The translations under genes were made by a program, and so were the position numbers. Under the pieces are notes generated by a model that worked only from the letters and a program-made list of their open reading frames with translations, did no database searches and was not told the origin of the DNA. DNA of 13,612 nucleotides, from assembly GCA_965555375.1 (NCBI GenBank), contig CBEWDL010000089.1, positions 1-13,612 on the forward strand, given 5' to 3'. This document shows positions 13,504 to 13,612 of the stretch, piece after piece; positions within the stretch are counted from its first letter, which is position 1, and each line of letters opens with the position of its first letter. Source of the stretch: CBDVBL01 sp965555375 (lineage in GTDB: Bacteria > Zixibacteria > MSB-5A5 > UBA10806).

Positions 13504-13568
13504 TCCCGGGTATGACTCGAAACTGCCCCGACGGTTATTCGTTGGATGAAATCTCAACGAAATAGTCC

Positions 13569-13602
13569 TTCAAATCCCGGGAATGTAATCCCGGGATTTG
13601 AA
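13569..13602. repeat. Perfect 14-bp inverted repeat (hairpin) at right edge
   Basis: TTCAAATCCCGGGA (13569-13582) and TCCCGGGATTTGAA (13589-13602) are exact inverted copies around the loop ATGTAA. This is the longest perfect stem in the window. On the + strand it is followed by A residues and on the - strand by AAGGAC, so neither side has a U tract. It may end the ArsR/small-protein transcript by another route, or belong to an element that continues to the right. The TCCCGGG core occurs once more at 13504-13510. Confidence 0.8.
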
Positions 13603-13612
13603 AAAAACAGTG

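Overview
The window looks like chromosomal DNA from a Gram-negative, uncultivated-type bacterium of the Fibrobacteres-Chlorobi-Bacteroidetes (FCB) neighbourhood. The main clues are a secreted protein ending in a type IX secretion-style sorting domain (YPNPFNP ... GIYF), an outer-membrane beta-barrel gene, GAF-rich hybrid histidine kinases and a eukaryotic-type citrate synthase. Candidate phyla such as Zixibacteria would fit, but that placement is inference from gene content only. All convincing genes are on the + strand. Several start with TTG, each placed by a Shine-Dalgarno sequence or by a stop codon immediately upstream.

Region 1 (1-4930): two tandem, overlapping hybrid histidine kinases. 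The first is cut by the left edge: the reading frame is open from base 1 and begins inside a GAF domain. Region 2 (4938-6940): a short-chain-type polyprenyl diphosphate synthase, possibly read from a leaderless transcript, and a UbiE/MenG-type methyltransferase. Together they suggest isoprenoid quinone work. Region 3 (6942-9071): a membrane-anchored thermonuclease with a C-terminal Cys-rich (Ada-like) tail, starting one base after the methyltransferase stop, and then an NtrC-type regulator whose sigma-54 contact loop reads GAFTSS instead of GAFTGA.

Region 4 (9149-11633): a secreted cohesin-like protein with a sorting domain, and a citrate synthase with its own promoter, leader hairpin and strong intrinsic terminator. 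Region 5 (11771-12643): an outer-membrane beta-barrel protein followed by an orphan fragment of a paralogue's C-terminal strand.

Region 6 (12738-13612): a probable metal or metalloid response module. It holds an ArsR-family repressor with a C-terminal CC-x3-C-x-C cluster, preceded by two abutting perfect palindromes. A 56-residue protein with two vicinal cysteine pairs follows, under an 18-bp near-perfect inverted repeat. Then come an 18-codon ORF with a strong ribosome binding site and a perfect 14-bp hairpin at the right edge. This small-protein cluster is the least explained part of the window and probably continues to the right. No tRNA, rRNA, CRISPR array, insertion sequence or sigma-54 (-24/-12) promoter was seen.
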